Counted from the first letter of the stretch, positions 8,970 through 16,570 are shown. The stretch is 64,000 nucleotides of DNA from Nitrospira sp. (GCA_024760525.1 CP060499.1:3059501-3123500), one strand, 5' to 3'. Notes: generated by a model from the sequence alone, not told the origin. Numbers and translations: made by a program.

Positions 8970-9719
8970 TTACTTATCCTCCGCCGCGCCGAATGGAAAC
9001 TCTTTCAGGATCTCGTCGACACCGTATTCTGCCAGTTCATCCGCCGTGATGAAGGCCCATCGCTGCAAAAACCCCATAAGGTCTTCGGTCATGGGCCGCT
9101 GACGTTCATAGTATCCCCCAGCCCAGAGCACTTGCCCGTCCGACGCCACCACCTTAACATTAAAGCCGACGGTCGCCGGAGGATTGGCCCCTAATCGACT
9201 GCCGACCCGCTCTTGGTACACGGATACGAGACCCATCAATGCGGCATCCGCCTTCAGGCGTTTCGCAACTTCGGCTGCGGCTTTCTCCGGCCTCATTCCA
9301 GCCTGCGCTCCATTACCCAAGGAAACTCTCGCCGAATCGGCAGGAGACAACACGCGAACCCCTTTTCGATCCTGCAGGCGCCCCCAAAACAGCTCCGTCA
9401 CCTTCTCAGCCGCATATCCCGGCACAATCATCGTTTGCTTCGGAGCGGGCTGCGTATTCGGCGGAATCACCAAAGAAATATCGGACCGGCGGACGCTGTC
9501 GGGAGTCGGGAGGTAGAGTTCGCCTTGATCAGGTGCTTGGGGCGTCGCGATCGATGTAAACGGTATGAGGGCAATGGATCGAATGGCATACCGGGGGAGT
9601 TCATTGGACAACTTCGTTTCGACTTTTGGTCCGCTGCAGCCTATCTCGATGCCCCCCAGCGCCACGAGACCGACCGCAAGAATCATACGGAACAGCCGGA
9701 CATGCCGCATCACTCCCAT
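8970..9719 (-). CDS. Hypothetical lipoprotein inside the his operon
   Basis: The protein (about 249 aa) begins with a basic N-terminus, a hydrophobic stretch and EIGC, a plausible lipobox. The mature part has IRSIALIPFTS, followed by GYAAEKVTELFWGRLQDRKGVRVLSP and ASDGQVLWAGGYYERQRP. This pattern recalls periplasmic lipoproteins of the LpoB/CsgG/GNA1162 kind, in which a small alpha/beta domain has the theme 'fix the value of each lipoprotein component', but I cannot place it in a named family. Start choice: ATG 9719 overlaps the end of hisH by ten bases; ATG 9710 in a TGATG stop/start arrangement is equally possible. Its position between hisH and hisA implies co-translation with the histidine genes. 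Confidence 0.8.
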   Translation of the reverse strand: MGVMRHVRLFRMILAVGLVALGGIEIGCSGPKVETKLSNELPRYAIRSIALIPFTSIATPQAPDQGELYLPTPDSVRRSDISLVIPPNTQPAPKQTMIVPGYAAEKVTELFWGRLQDRKGVRVLSPADSARVSLGNGAQAGMRPEKAAAEVAKRLKADAALMGLVSVYQERVGSRLGANPPATVGFNVKVVASDGQVLWAGGYYERQRPMTEDLMGFLQRWAFITADELAEYGVDEILKEFPFGAAEDK

Positions 9720-10318
9720 GCTCCAAAATTCTTGATCAATTGCAGCCCTACCGCTTGACTCTTCTCCGGATGGAACTGGCACGCCACCACATTGTCCTTC
9801 CAGATACTCGACGTGAAGGGGATGCCGTATGTCGTCGTCGTAGCCGTAATCTGCTTGTCGCGTGGTTCCACAAAAAACGAATGGACGAAATACCAATCGG
9901 CCCCGTCCGGGATATTCTCGAATATGGGACAATGCCGTTGGATGCTGACCTGATTCCAGCCCATGTGTGGAACCTTGAGGGCCCGCTCCTGTGAAAAGGG
10001 TCTGACTTTCCCCGGAAGAATGTCGAGCCCCTCATGAGTGCCGAACTCTTCACTCTCGGTGAACAGGAGCTGAAATCCCAGGCAGATCCCCAAAAACGGC
10101 TTTCCCGACTGAATCGTGGTCTTGATCGGCTCGATCAAACCATACTGTCTTAAGTTCGCCATGCAGTCCCCGAACGCCCCGACACCCGGTAACACCACGT
10201 GGCTGGCATTCTGAATTGTCGACGCATCGCGTGTGACAATCGCCTGGTGTCCGACAGCCTCAAAGGCTTTCGAAACACTGCGCAAATTCCCCATGCCGTA
10301 ATCAATAATGGCAATCAT
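9710..10318 (-). CDS. hisH: Imidazole glycerol phosphate synthase, glutamine amidotransferase subunit
   Basis: The 202-aa class I glutaminase supplies ammonia to HisF. The start MIAIIDYGMGNLRSV is canonical. The nucleophile is Cys in FLGICLGFQLL, and the His-Glu pair is in CQFHPEKSQ. PGVGAFGDCMANL is the oxyanion region. The gene is now separated from hisB by a 2.4-kb accessory island, so it needs read-through or its own promoter; I saw no convincing promoter in 10319-10460. Confidence 0.97.
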   Translation of the reverse strand: MIAIIDYGMGNLRSVSKAFEAVGHQAIVTRDASTIQNASHVVLPGVGAFGDCMANLRQYGLIEPIKTTIQSGKPFLGICLGFQLLFTESEEFGTHEGLDILPGKVRPFSQERALKVPHMGWNQVSIQRHCPIFENIPDGADWYFVHSFFVEPRDKQITATTTTYGIPFTSSIWKDNVVACQFHPEKSQAVGLQLIKNFGAWE

Positions 10319-10471
10319 GTCAGTCACACGTAAGAGGCCGTAACAATACCGCAACTGAACGGTTCCTGCCACTGGCAATCTGTATCGCCAAGTTCACTGG
10401 ATACCGGGAGTACGGAGTCGAAAGTCCAAGTGTTTCAATTGACAGGATGAGACTGAACCAGTTTCAAGGTC

Positions 10472-10591
10472 AGCGAACGACTACAAGGAGAATTCGAGGA
10501 TCTTGTCTGCTCGGCCTATGCCCGTCTGAGGAAAGAGCGGCGAGAAATTCTCAACGAGATTCGCATGCGCGGATCGGTATCTGCCGGATGA
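10472..10591 (+). pseudogene. Remnant of a MntA-like nucleotidyltransferase antitoxin (C-terminal end only)
   Basis: One reading frame gives FEDLVCSAYARLRKERREI then LNEIRMRGSVSAG and a stop at 10589-10591. This resembles the C-terminal end of minimal nucleotidyltransferases (MNT) that pair with HepT toxins, which typically end in an RRG-V-G segment. The frame closes at 10454-10456 and no nucleotidyltransferase core (GSxxxG...DxD) is present upstream, so only a fragment remains. It directly precedes and overlaps the hepT-like remnant, as in intact HEPN/MNT pairs. Confidence 0.5.
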
Positions 10592-10993
10592 TGTGGTCAT
10601 CAACAAGGTCACCAGTCTGGAACCCTGCGTCGAAAGAATCCGCACGGTCTACGGTGGCATAGCGTCCAACCTCTATCAGGACCTTACGACACAGGATTCC
10701 ATTCTGCTCAATCTCCAACGAGCCTGCGAAGTTTCGATCGATCTCGCGATGCATGTCGTGAGAAAGTGCACGCTGGGCGTCCCGCGAGACGCCGGGATGC
10801 GTTCGACCTCTTGCAAGCTCATTCCCTGCCCGATGAGGCATTAGCCGCAGCAATGAAGCGCATGGTGGGATTTAGGAACGTGGCAATTGAGGAGTATGAC
10901 AAGTTGAACCTCGATATCGTTAAATCCATCATTGCCACCAAACTCGACGATATACTGAGGTTCGGCAAGCACTTACTACGGTCGGAATCCTAG
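10569..10993 (+). pseudogene. HepT-like (HEPN, DUF86) toxin gene with a frameshift
   Basis: The frame beginning around 10569 reads DRYLPDDVVINKV then LYQDLTTQDSILLNLQRACE and IDLAMHVVRKCTLGVPRDA. It then needs a shift near 10793 to continue RDAFDLLQAHSLPDEALAAA, MKRMVGFRNVAIEEYDKL and so on to the stop at 10993. Together the two frames cover a complete HepT protein of about 140 aa. Homologues have GVPRDxRDAFDLL, so one C appears lost in GCCGGG. The HEPN RNase motif RxxxxH normally reads RNxAVHxY; here RNVAIEEY has Glu in place of His, so even the repaired protein would lack the usual catalytic His. No normal ATG start is visible in frame. Confidence 0.7.
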
Positions 10994-11056
10994 ATCGACT
11001 TGTTACTTTTTGTCCTTCGAAGAATCAACACTTACAACTAACACGAATTGCCCTTT

Positions 11057-11923
11057 TTACTGCACGGCCTTTCCTAGCGCCAGGCAGACGACTTCTGATG
11101 CTCCCGCATCAAGAAGCAGTTTCTTACATGCCATAAGAGACGCTCCTGCTTTTACGATATCGTCTAACAACAGAACCGTCTTTGATTTTACGAGCAACTC
11201 ATTTTGAACTTCGATACTATCCAGGTGTCGCTTTAGTCTTTTCCTCTCCCTCAACTCCTTGAGCTTATGCTGAGGGGGGTCGATTTTTCTGATGCGAATT
11301 AGGCAAGAAGTCGCATCGATACGACCGGCCTCAGAAAGCTTGCGGACCAATTTAGAGAGTCCCCAGTTAGGCTTGTCAGGGTCATGGCTAGGCACGATTG
11401 CTATCGGAAATCCTTTTTTGAGGATAGGGTCCAGTCGATTAAAGAAATATCCAACATTGCCCTCTCCAGATTGTTCCTCACCTAAAATCTAAGTATTGTG
11501 CTCCCATTCTTGCTTTAATCCGTCAATCCTGTTGGTATGGAAGAGGTACTCAGGAGAGCTTTTCAGCAGAGGACGAGCACGATACAGCCCCAAGGCTAGA
11601 ATCCGACAAGATATGGGCAATTGTGAAAACTCGTCACCACCTATTGGATGCTCAAAGTCTAGTTTTGTGCGGTCAAGAACTCCGGTTAGGTCATCATAGA
11701 CCTCCAAGTCTTCTTCAGCGGCGAAACGAAAGGAGTGATGCTGATGAATATAAACGCGACACTGCATTCCATCAGGGTTGACCTTATTCCCCTCGAATGA
11801 TTGCCGATTATCTGTCCACCCTCCTATCCAACCTTCATACGCACTGGCGCGATGCTTCACCCTCGTCCCCAACTCAATTTTCTTCCAAGCCGTAGATAAA
11901 ACCTCTTTCCAACGAACGGGCAC
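11057..11923 (-). pseudogene. Phosphoribosyltransferase-like gene interrupted by an in-frame TAG
   Basis: Two adjacent minus-strand reading frames are in the same frame and separated only by TAG at 11489-11491. The downstream part reads GYFFNRLDPILKKGFPIAIVP, then KLVRKLSEAGRIDATSCL and the PRPP-binding loop TVLLLDDIVKAGASL, which is the type I phosphoribosyltransferase signature (DD-x-x-x-x-G/T-x-T/S), as in ComFC-like proteins. The upstream 144 aa (start MPVRWKEVLSTAW) has no domain I recognise. The two parts make better sense as one roughly 290-residue protein than as two genes, because there is no start codon or ribosome-binding site right after the TAG and the first in-frame GTG (11395) would cut off part of the fold. 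The region is more AT-rich than the his genes around it. Confidence 0.6.
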
Positions 11924-12012
11924 CTCGTCACCAGGTCAGACAATCAAAACCCTCATTGCTAGGAAGTTAGTTCGAATGGTCCTTGAGTCAGTCTATGGCC
12001 AATAATCAAAGA

Positions 12013-12048
12013 CACAGGGCAGGCTCCCTTTCAGAAACCTGCCCTGTG
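12013..12048 (-). terminator. Perfect 11-bp hairpin, possible terminator at the end of the hisB-side transcript
   Basis: CACAGGGCAGG at 12013-12023 pairs perfectly with CCTGCCCTGTG at 12038-12048 around a 14-base loop. On the minus strand the stem is followed by TCTTTGATTATT, only moderately U-rich. It lies 30 bases downstream of the duplicated hisB 3' end and upstream of the phosphoribosyltransferase gene, where a terminator would be expected. Confidence 0.45.
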
Positions 12049-12078
12049 GAGAAATCATATTCGGCTGTGCTTCTTGCG

Positions 12079-12190
12079 TTATAAGATCCCCTTCGTCGAG
12101 AGCACCTTCCCGGCCAGTCGCTCCTCCAGCATCGTCGCTTGGTCGAGCACCTTGGCCAGCGCCTTGAAGATCGCTTCCATGATGTGGTGC
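12079..12190 (-). pseudogene. Duplicated 3' fragment of hisB
   Basis: The minus strand from 12190 encodes HHIMEAIFKALAKVLDQATM, then LEERLAGKVLSTKGIL and TAA at 12081-12079. This is the HisB C-terminus in the correct frame and with the same distance to the stop as in the intact gene, offset by exactly 620 bases. It has no start and cannot be functional alone. It begins directly after the brnA stop. Confidence 0.9.
12091..12189 (-). repeat. Direct repeat, copy A (3' end of hisB), flanking brnTA
   Basis: These 99 bases match 12711-12809 at all but two positions (12094 and 12159), in the same orientation, spaced 620 bases apart. The two copies bracket the brnT-brnA pair. Upstream and downstream of these limits similarity falls off quickly. 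Confidence 0.95.
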
Positions 12191-12191
12191 G

Positions 12192-12413
12192 TCACGCCGT
12201 CAGTTTTCTCGACGGTTTTCCTACTACTCGAACCAACGTTCGTAATGCTTCGTTCACGGACTCCGACGTACGGAATATTTTTGCGACATCGGGCGAGAGT
12301 ACGACAACGTTACTGCCTTCTGCATACCGATTTGCGTACTTCCCGCGAACACCCTTGCTAAAATCGTACTCCGGCAGCATGTCGGGCCGCCTCTCACGGA
12401 GAAGCTTCTTCAT
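12192..12413 (-). CDS. brnA: BrnA family antitoxin
   Basis: The 73-aa protein starts MKKLLRERRPDMLPEYDFSK and continues GVRGKYANRYAEGSNVVVLS then PDVAKIFRTSESVNEALRTL. This is the standard layout of BrnA antitoxins: a short N-terminal toxin-binding region, the DFSxGxRGKY segment and a C-terminal ribbon-helix-helix DNA-binding domain, with which BrnA binds BrnT and represses its own operon. The start at 12413 overlaps the end of brnT by 20 bases. Its stop abuts the hisB fragment. Confidence 0.9.
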   Translation of the reverse strand: MKKLLRERRPDMLPEYDFSKGVRGKYANRYAEGSNVVVLSPDVAKIFRTSESVNEALRTLVRVVGKPSRKLTA

Positions 12414-12678
12414 AGGTGTTCCTTTCACGGCGCGTAGCAGGGCGAGCACTGATGATACGGATGCGTCCGCTTCGGTCCGCATGGACTACTACGAGCAACC
12501 GATGCTTCGATGAATGCCCCAATGTCACACACCGATGCTCCCTCACCGAATGGAAAGGGTCGTCGATCGTGACCGACAGTGTGTCGCCAAATACGGTACT
12601 CGCTTCTTCAAATGAGATGCCGTGCTTGCGGAGGTTCTGTCTGGCCTTTCGTTCATCCCATTCGAACAGCAGCCCCAT
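12394..12678 (-). CDS. brnT: BrnT family toxin (DUF497)
   Basis: The 94-aa protein begins MGLLFEWDERKARQNLRKHG and has ISFEEASTVFGDTLSVTIDD, then RLLVVVHADRSGRIRIISAR and ATRRERNTYEEA. These are the conserved blocks of BrnT, a RelE-like ribonuclease toxin that stops translation and is neutralised by BrnA. All the usual charged and aromatic motif positions (FEWD, KHG, RIISAR, ER..YE) are present, so the toxin looks intact. It starts 20 bases downstream of the hisB stop and is co-directional, so it could be expressed from the his transcript as well as from its own promoter. Confidence 0.92.
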   Translation of the reverse strand: MGLLFEWDERKARQNLRKHGISFEEASTVFGDTLSVTIDDPFHSVREHRCVTLGHSSKHRLLVVVHADRSGRIRIISARPATRRERNTYEEASP

Positions 12679-12698
12679 TCATACCCCACCCCAATCCG

Positions 12699-13307
12699 CT
12701 ACAGCATACCCTTGGTCGAGAGCACCTTCCCGGCCAGTCGCTCCTCCAGCATCGTCGCTTGGTCGAGCGCCTTGGCCAGCGCCTTGAAGATCGCTTCCAT
12801 GATGTGGTGGGGGTTACGGCCATAGAGGAGATTCACATGGAGGTTTAGGCCGCCGTGGGTGACAAAAGCCTGAAAGAAATCCTCGAACAGGCCGAGATCG
12901 AACGCCTTGATCTTTCGATCCGGCAGATTCACGTTGTAGACGAGGAACGGTCGGCCGCTGAGATCGACGGTGACCTGCGCCAATGTTTCATCGAGCGGCG
13001 CCGAGGCAAACCCAAATCGCTTGATGCCCGCCTTCTCACCCAAGGCCTGGTGCAGCGCCTTCCCCATCACAATGCCGACATCTTCCACCGTGTGATGTTC
13101 GTCGATGTCGAGATCGCCCTTGGCGTGTACCGTCAGATCGAAAAACCCATGTTTGGAGAGCAGCTCCAACATATGATCGAAAAACCGGATTCCGGTGTCG
13201 ATCTTCCCCTGTCCGCTGCCGTCCAGGGTCCACTCGACACGGATGTCGGTTTCCTTGGTGGCGCGTTGGATGCTGGCTTGTCGTGGTGCCGACCCGTTTT
13301 TCTTCAT
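12699..13307 (-). CDS. hisB: Imidazoleglycerol-phosphate dehydratase
   Basis: The 202-aa monofunctional HisB carries out the sixth step of histidine synthesis. Key blocks are RVEWTLDGSGQGKIDTGIRF, FFDHMLELLSKHG, the manganese-binding DIDEHHTVEDVGI and HHIMEAIFKALA. It overlaps hisD by four bases (ATGA). Its last 100 bases exist in a second copy at 12091-12189, and the intact gene ends in STKGML and TAG while the duplicate ends in STKGIL and TAA, so one of the two tails is likely of foreign origin. Confidence 0.97.
   Translation of the reverse strand: MKKNGSAPRQASIQRATKETDIRVEWTLDGSGQGKIDTGIRFFDHMLELLSKHGFFDLTVHAKGDLDIDEHHTVEDVGIVMGKALHQALGEKAGIKRFGFASAPLDETLAQVTVDLSGRPFLVYNVNLPDRKIKAFDLGLFEDFFQAFVTHGGLNLHVNLLYGRNPHHIMEAIFKALAKALDQATMLEERLAGKVLSTKGML
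12711..12809 (-). repeat. Direct repeat, copy B (within intact hisB), flanking brnTA
   Basis: This copy lies inside the 3' end of the intact hisB and matches 12091-12189 with two mismatches. Together the repeats look like a duplicated gene end created when the brnTA segment was inserted. Confidence 0.95.
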
Positions 13308-14587
13308 GAGAACCTGCTCTGTGCCGACTTGGCATGCGCGTCGAATCCTTCGATCTGCGCCAACCGGACCAACGGATCTTTGATCTTGGCCAGTTCTTGT
13401 TTCGTGTAATGGACGATGTTGCTGACCTTCACATAGTCGTTGACGGACAGCGGTGAGAAGAAGCGCGCGGTTCCACCCGTCGGCAAGACGTGATTCGGCC
13501 CCGCCATATAATCGGCGACTGCCGGCGGCGTATAGCGCCCCAAGAACAATGCTCCGGCGTGACGGATCTTCTCGAGATAATCGAAGGGATTATCCACTGA
13601 GAGCGTCAGATGTTCCGCCGCGATTTCGTTGGCTACCGCTATGGCTTCGTCCATGGTGGGCACGACAAACGCCACGGAATGGTGCGCAATCGACTTTGAC
13701 GCAATCTTTTCTCGTTTCAGCCCTCTGAGTTGATCCTCGATCAATTTCGATACATCCTTGGCCAACCGCTCGGAGGTCGTGACAAGGAATACCTGCGCGT
13801 CCTCGTCATGTTCGGCTTCGCAGAGCAGATCGGCAGCCACATGGGCGGGTTTCGCGTCCTCGTCAGCCACCACCAGCAATTCACTGGGGCCAGCAACCAT
13901 GTCGATTCCCACGGTACCATAGAGCAGTCGCTTGGCTGTGGCGACGTAGATATTTCCTGGTCCGACGATCTTGTCTACTTGCCCGATCGTGTTCGTCCCA
14001 TAGGCAAGGGCCGCGACTGCTTGAACTCCACCGACGCGGTAAATTTCCGTGACCCCGGCAATGTCGGCCGCAACCAGCAAATACGGGTTAATCGCGCCCT
14101 TCTGGGGCGGCGTGACCATCACGATGCGAGGCACACCGGCTACTTTGGCTGGAATTGCGCACATCAGCACGGAGGACGGATAGACCGCCTTTCCTCCAGG
14201 CACATACACCCCGACGGCGTCGACCGGTCCGACGACTTGTCCCAGCGTGGCATCCCCGTCCTGATACATCCATGTCTTCGTCCGCTGCCGCTCATGGAAG
14301 GAGGTGATCCGTTGGGCTGCCAGACGAAGCGCGTCCCCTTCGTCTTTCCTGATATGAAAGTAGGCGTTCTTGATCTCTTCCGGCGTCACACGAAGTGCGT
14401 CGGCTTTCAGCGCCACCTTATCGAACTGCTTGGTATAACGAAGGACCGCTTTATCGCCGCCTCGCTCGACCGCTTGCAGGATTGTGCGCACGATCTTTTC
14501 AACTGCCGCGCCGGTCGTCCGACCTCGAAGAGCGGCTTTCTTCAAGGATGGGAGAAAGTTGCGATCTGCCTGCGTGACGATCTTCAT
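13304..14587 (-). CDS. hisD: Histidinol dehydrogenase
   Basis: The 427-aa zinc enzyme oxidises histidinol to histidine using NAD twice. Visible blocks are VGVYVPGGKAVYPSSVLM, GVQAVAALAYGT, KIVGPGNIYVATAKR, DMVAGPSELLV, LLCEAEHDEDAQ and the C-terminal NHVLPTGGTARFFSPLSV. The length is normal. It overlaps both hisG and hisB by four bases. Confidence 0.97.
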   Translation of the reverse strand: MKIVTQADRNFLPSLKKAALRGRTTGAAVEKIVRTILQAVERGGDKAVLRYTKQFDKVALKADALRVTPEEIKNAYFHIRKDEGDALRLAAQRITSFHERQRTKTWMYQDGDATLGQVVGPVDAVGVYVPGGKAVYPSSVLMCAIPAKVAGVPRIVMVTPPQKGAINPYLLVAADIAGVTEIYRVGGVQAVAALAYGTNTIGQVDKIVGPGNIYVATAKRLLYGTVGIDMVAGPSELLVVADEDAKPAHVAADLLCEAEHDEDAQVFLVTTSERLAKDVSKLIEDQLRGLKREKIASKSIAHHSVAFVVPTMDEAIAVANEIAAEHLTLSVDNPFDYLEKIRHAGALFLGRYTPPAVADYMAGPNHVLPTGGTARFFSPLSVNDYVKVSNIVHYTKQELAKIKDPLVRLAQIEGFDAHAKSAQSRFS

Positions 14588-15288
14588 GAACGAACCATCT
14601 TTTTCCTGCGCGCGCCGGTGGTCGATGGGCGACCGTTACCGGATAGAGAACGCTGGTTCGGCACCACAGCCCGAAGCTTGCGTATCAACATCATCAGTGG
14701 TTCCTGCTTGAGTCGAAGGCTCGCCCGATTGACGACGAAACGAGCCGTCGATTGGGCAATGACTTCTACTTCGACAAGATCATGCGCTTTGAGTGTGCTG
14801 CCGGTCTCGACCAAATCCACGATTCGATCCGCCAGTCCCACCACCGGAGCCAACTCAATGGAGCCGTATAACTTGATGATTTCAACCGGAATTCCACGCG
14901 TGTTGAAATAGCGCTCGGTGATTCGAGGGTATTTCGTGGCGATGCGAATCTTGGACGACAGGCGATCATTCGATGCCTCTCCCTGGAGCGCGGCGACGGA
15001 GATTCTACACGCTCCGAATCCCAAATCCAATGGTTCGTATACGTCACTATCCTGCTCCATCAAGACGTCTTTTCCGACAATTCCGGCATCGGCACCCCCA
15101 TATTCCACATAGGTCGGCACATCGCTGGGGCGAACAATGAGAAACGTCATATCATTTTCGGGACTGACAAAGATCAGCCGGCGGCTCTCCCCCGACAATC
15201 CGGCAATTTTGTACCCGGCTCGGCGGAAGAGATCCAGCGCGGATTCTATGAGTTTTCCCTTGGATAGTGCGATCGTCAACATCGACAA
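14584..15288 (-). CDS. hisG: ATP phosphoribosyltransferase, short form
   Basis: The 234-aa protein starts MSMLTIALSKGKLIESAL (an alternative ATG lies two codons in) and has DVPTYVEYGGADAGIVGKD and the PRPP loop EIIKLYGSIELAP...VETGSTLKAH. It belongs to the short HisG class, which needs the regulatory subunit HisZ. No hisZ is present in this window, so it would have to be elsewhere. A basic tail of about 30 residues (ending RRKKMVRS) exceeds the usual short form. It catalyses the first, feedback-controlled step of the pathway. Confidence 0.95.
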   Translation of the reverse strand: MSMLTIALSKGKLIESALDLFRRAGYKIAGLSGESRRLIFVSPENDMTFLIVRPSDVPTYVEYGGADAGIVGKDVLMEQDSDVYEPLDLGFGACRISVAALQGEASNDRLSSKIRIATKYPRITERYFNTRGIPVEIIKLYGSIELAPVVGLADRIVDLVETGSTLKAHDLVEVEVIAQSTARFVVNRASLRLKQEPLMMLIRKLRAVVPNQRSLSGNGRPSTTGARRKKMVRS

Positions 15289-15291
15289 CCC

Positions 15292-16560
15292 CTAGTGAGT
15301 CTTCGCCGTAACCTGCCGGCGCCGAACGTCGGCCCCTAACGCTCCTAGTTTCTCTTCGATCCGCTCATACCCCCGATCAAGGTGATAGACCCGTTGGACT
15401 TGAGTCGTCCCCTCTGCAGCCAAACCCGCGACAATCAGACCGGCACTGGCACGAAGGTCGGACGCCATGACCGGGGCACCGGTGAGTTTCTTTCGTCCGG
15501 TCACAACCAGTCGATTACCCTCCACACGGATATCAGCTCCCATCCGTCGCAATTCTTCCACATGCATGAACCGGCTCTCAAACACCGTCTCCGTTACCAC
15601 ACTTGTACCTTCGGCCAGGCTCATCAAGGCAACCACCTGAGCCTGCATATCGGTGGGAAACCCAGGGAACGGCAAGGTTTTCACGTCGGTTCCCCTAAGT
15701 TTGTCAGGCATGGTCAAACGCACCAGGTCCTTCTCCTCCTGCACATCAGCCCCCATCTCGCGCAACTTCATCAGCACGGCCTCAAGGTGCCCCGGACGGC
15801 AGTGCCTAGCCGTCACATCGCCGTGGGTCATGGCAGCCGCAGCCAGGTAGGTGCCGGCCTCAATGCGATCAGGGATCACTTCGTGGTCTCCGCCATGGAG
15901 CTCACGCACGCCTTCGATCGTCATCACGTCTGTTCCGGCCCCTTGGATTCTGGCGCCGCGCTTCACGAGAAAGTCGGCAAGGTCCACGATCTCCGGCTCC
16001 TTCGCCGCATTCTCCAGTACAGTCACGCCTTCGGCCAGCGATGCCGCCATCATGATGTTTTCGGTACCGGTTACCGTCGGTGTGTCACAGTAGATGTGTC
16101 CACCCCTCAATCGTTTCGCCTTGGCCGTGATATAGCCATGTTCGATCGCGATGTCAGCTCCTAATTTCGCCAATCCCGCCAAATGAAGGTTCACCGGCCT
16201 GGAGCCAATCGCGCAACCTCCGGGAAGAGACACTTTGGCTTCGCCCCACCGTGCAACCAAGGGTCCAAGCACCAATACGGATGCGCGCATGGTCTTGACA
16301 AGGTCGTAGGGAGCCTCGGTCGATTCAATCACACCGGCTTGGATGACCGCGCGATTCCCCTCGTGCGAGACCTTGGCACCGAGAATTCCCAGGAGCTTTC
16401 CCATTGTGAGCACGTCAACGACCCTTGGCACATTGGTGATCACACATTCCCCGCCGCCCAGAATGGTTGAGGCCAGAATCGGGAGCGCGGAATTCTTTGC
16501 ACCGCTGATGGGGACTTCCCCATACAGCCGTTTGCCGCCGTTGATGAGAATTTCATCCAT
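15292..16560 (-). CDS. murA: UDP-N-acetylglucosamine 1-carboxyvinyltransferase
   Basis: The 422-aa enzyme transfers enolpyruvate from PEP to UDP-GlcNAc, the first committed step of peptidoglycan synthesis. It begins MDEILINGGKRLYGEVPISG with AKNSALPIL; the reactive Cys is in SLPGGCAIGSRPVNLHL, so the enzyme should be fosfomycin-sensitive in principle. TDMQAQVVALM and YHLDRGYERIEEKL are also typical. It lies between prmC (10-base gap) and hisG (3-base gap), linking cell-wall and histidine genes on one transcript. Confidence 0.97.
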   Translation of the reverse strand: MDEILINGGKRLYGEVPISGAKNSALPILASTILGGGECVITNVPRVVDVLTMGKLLGILGAKVSHEGNRAVIQAGVIESTEAPYDLVKTMRASVLVLGPLVARWGEAKVSLPGGCAIGSRPVNLHLAGLAKLGADIAIEHGYITAKAKRLRGGHIYCDTPTVTGTENIMMAASLAEGVTVLENAAKEPEIVDLADFLVKRGARIQGAGTDVMTIEGVRELHGGDHEVIPDRIEAGTYLAAAAMTHGDVTARHCRPGHLEAVLMKLREMGADVQEEKDLVRLTMPDKLRGTDVKTLPFPGFPTDMQAQVVALMSLAEGTSVVTETVFESRFMHVEELRRMGADIRVEGNRLVVTGRKKLTGAPVMASDLRASAGLIVAGLAAEGTTQVQRVYHLDRGYERIEEKLGALGADVRRRQVTAKTH

Positions 16561-16570
16561 GCAGTGGTTC

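Noticed and set aside
10447..10662. A separate 71-aa gene upstream of the HepT remnant
   Set aside because: Its frame differs from both MNT-like and HepT-like frames and its sequence is low in information; the homology lies in the other frames.
11395..11489. Pyrrolysine or selenocysteine reading of the in-frame stop
   Set aside because: The codon is TAG, not TGA, no pyl genes are present, and the surrounding decayed genes make simple inactivation far more likely.
13730..14911. A 393-codon plus-strand frame antisense to hisD and hisG
   Set aside because: hisD and hisG on the other strand are complete and canonical; the frame has no start signal or family.
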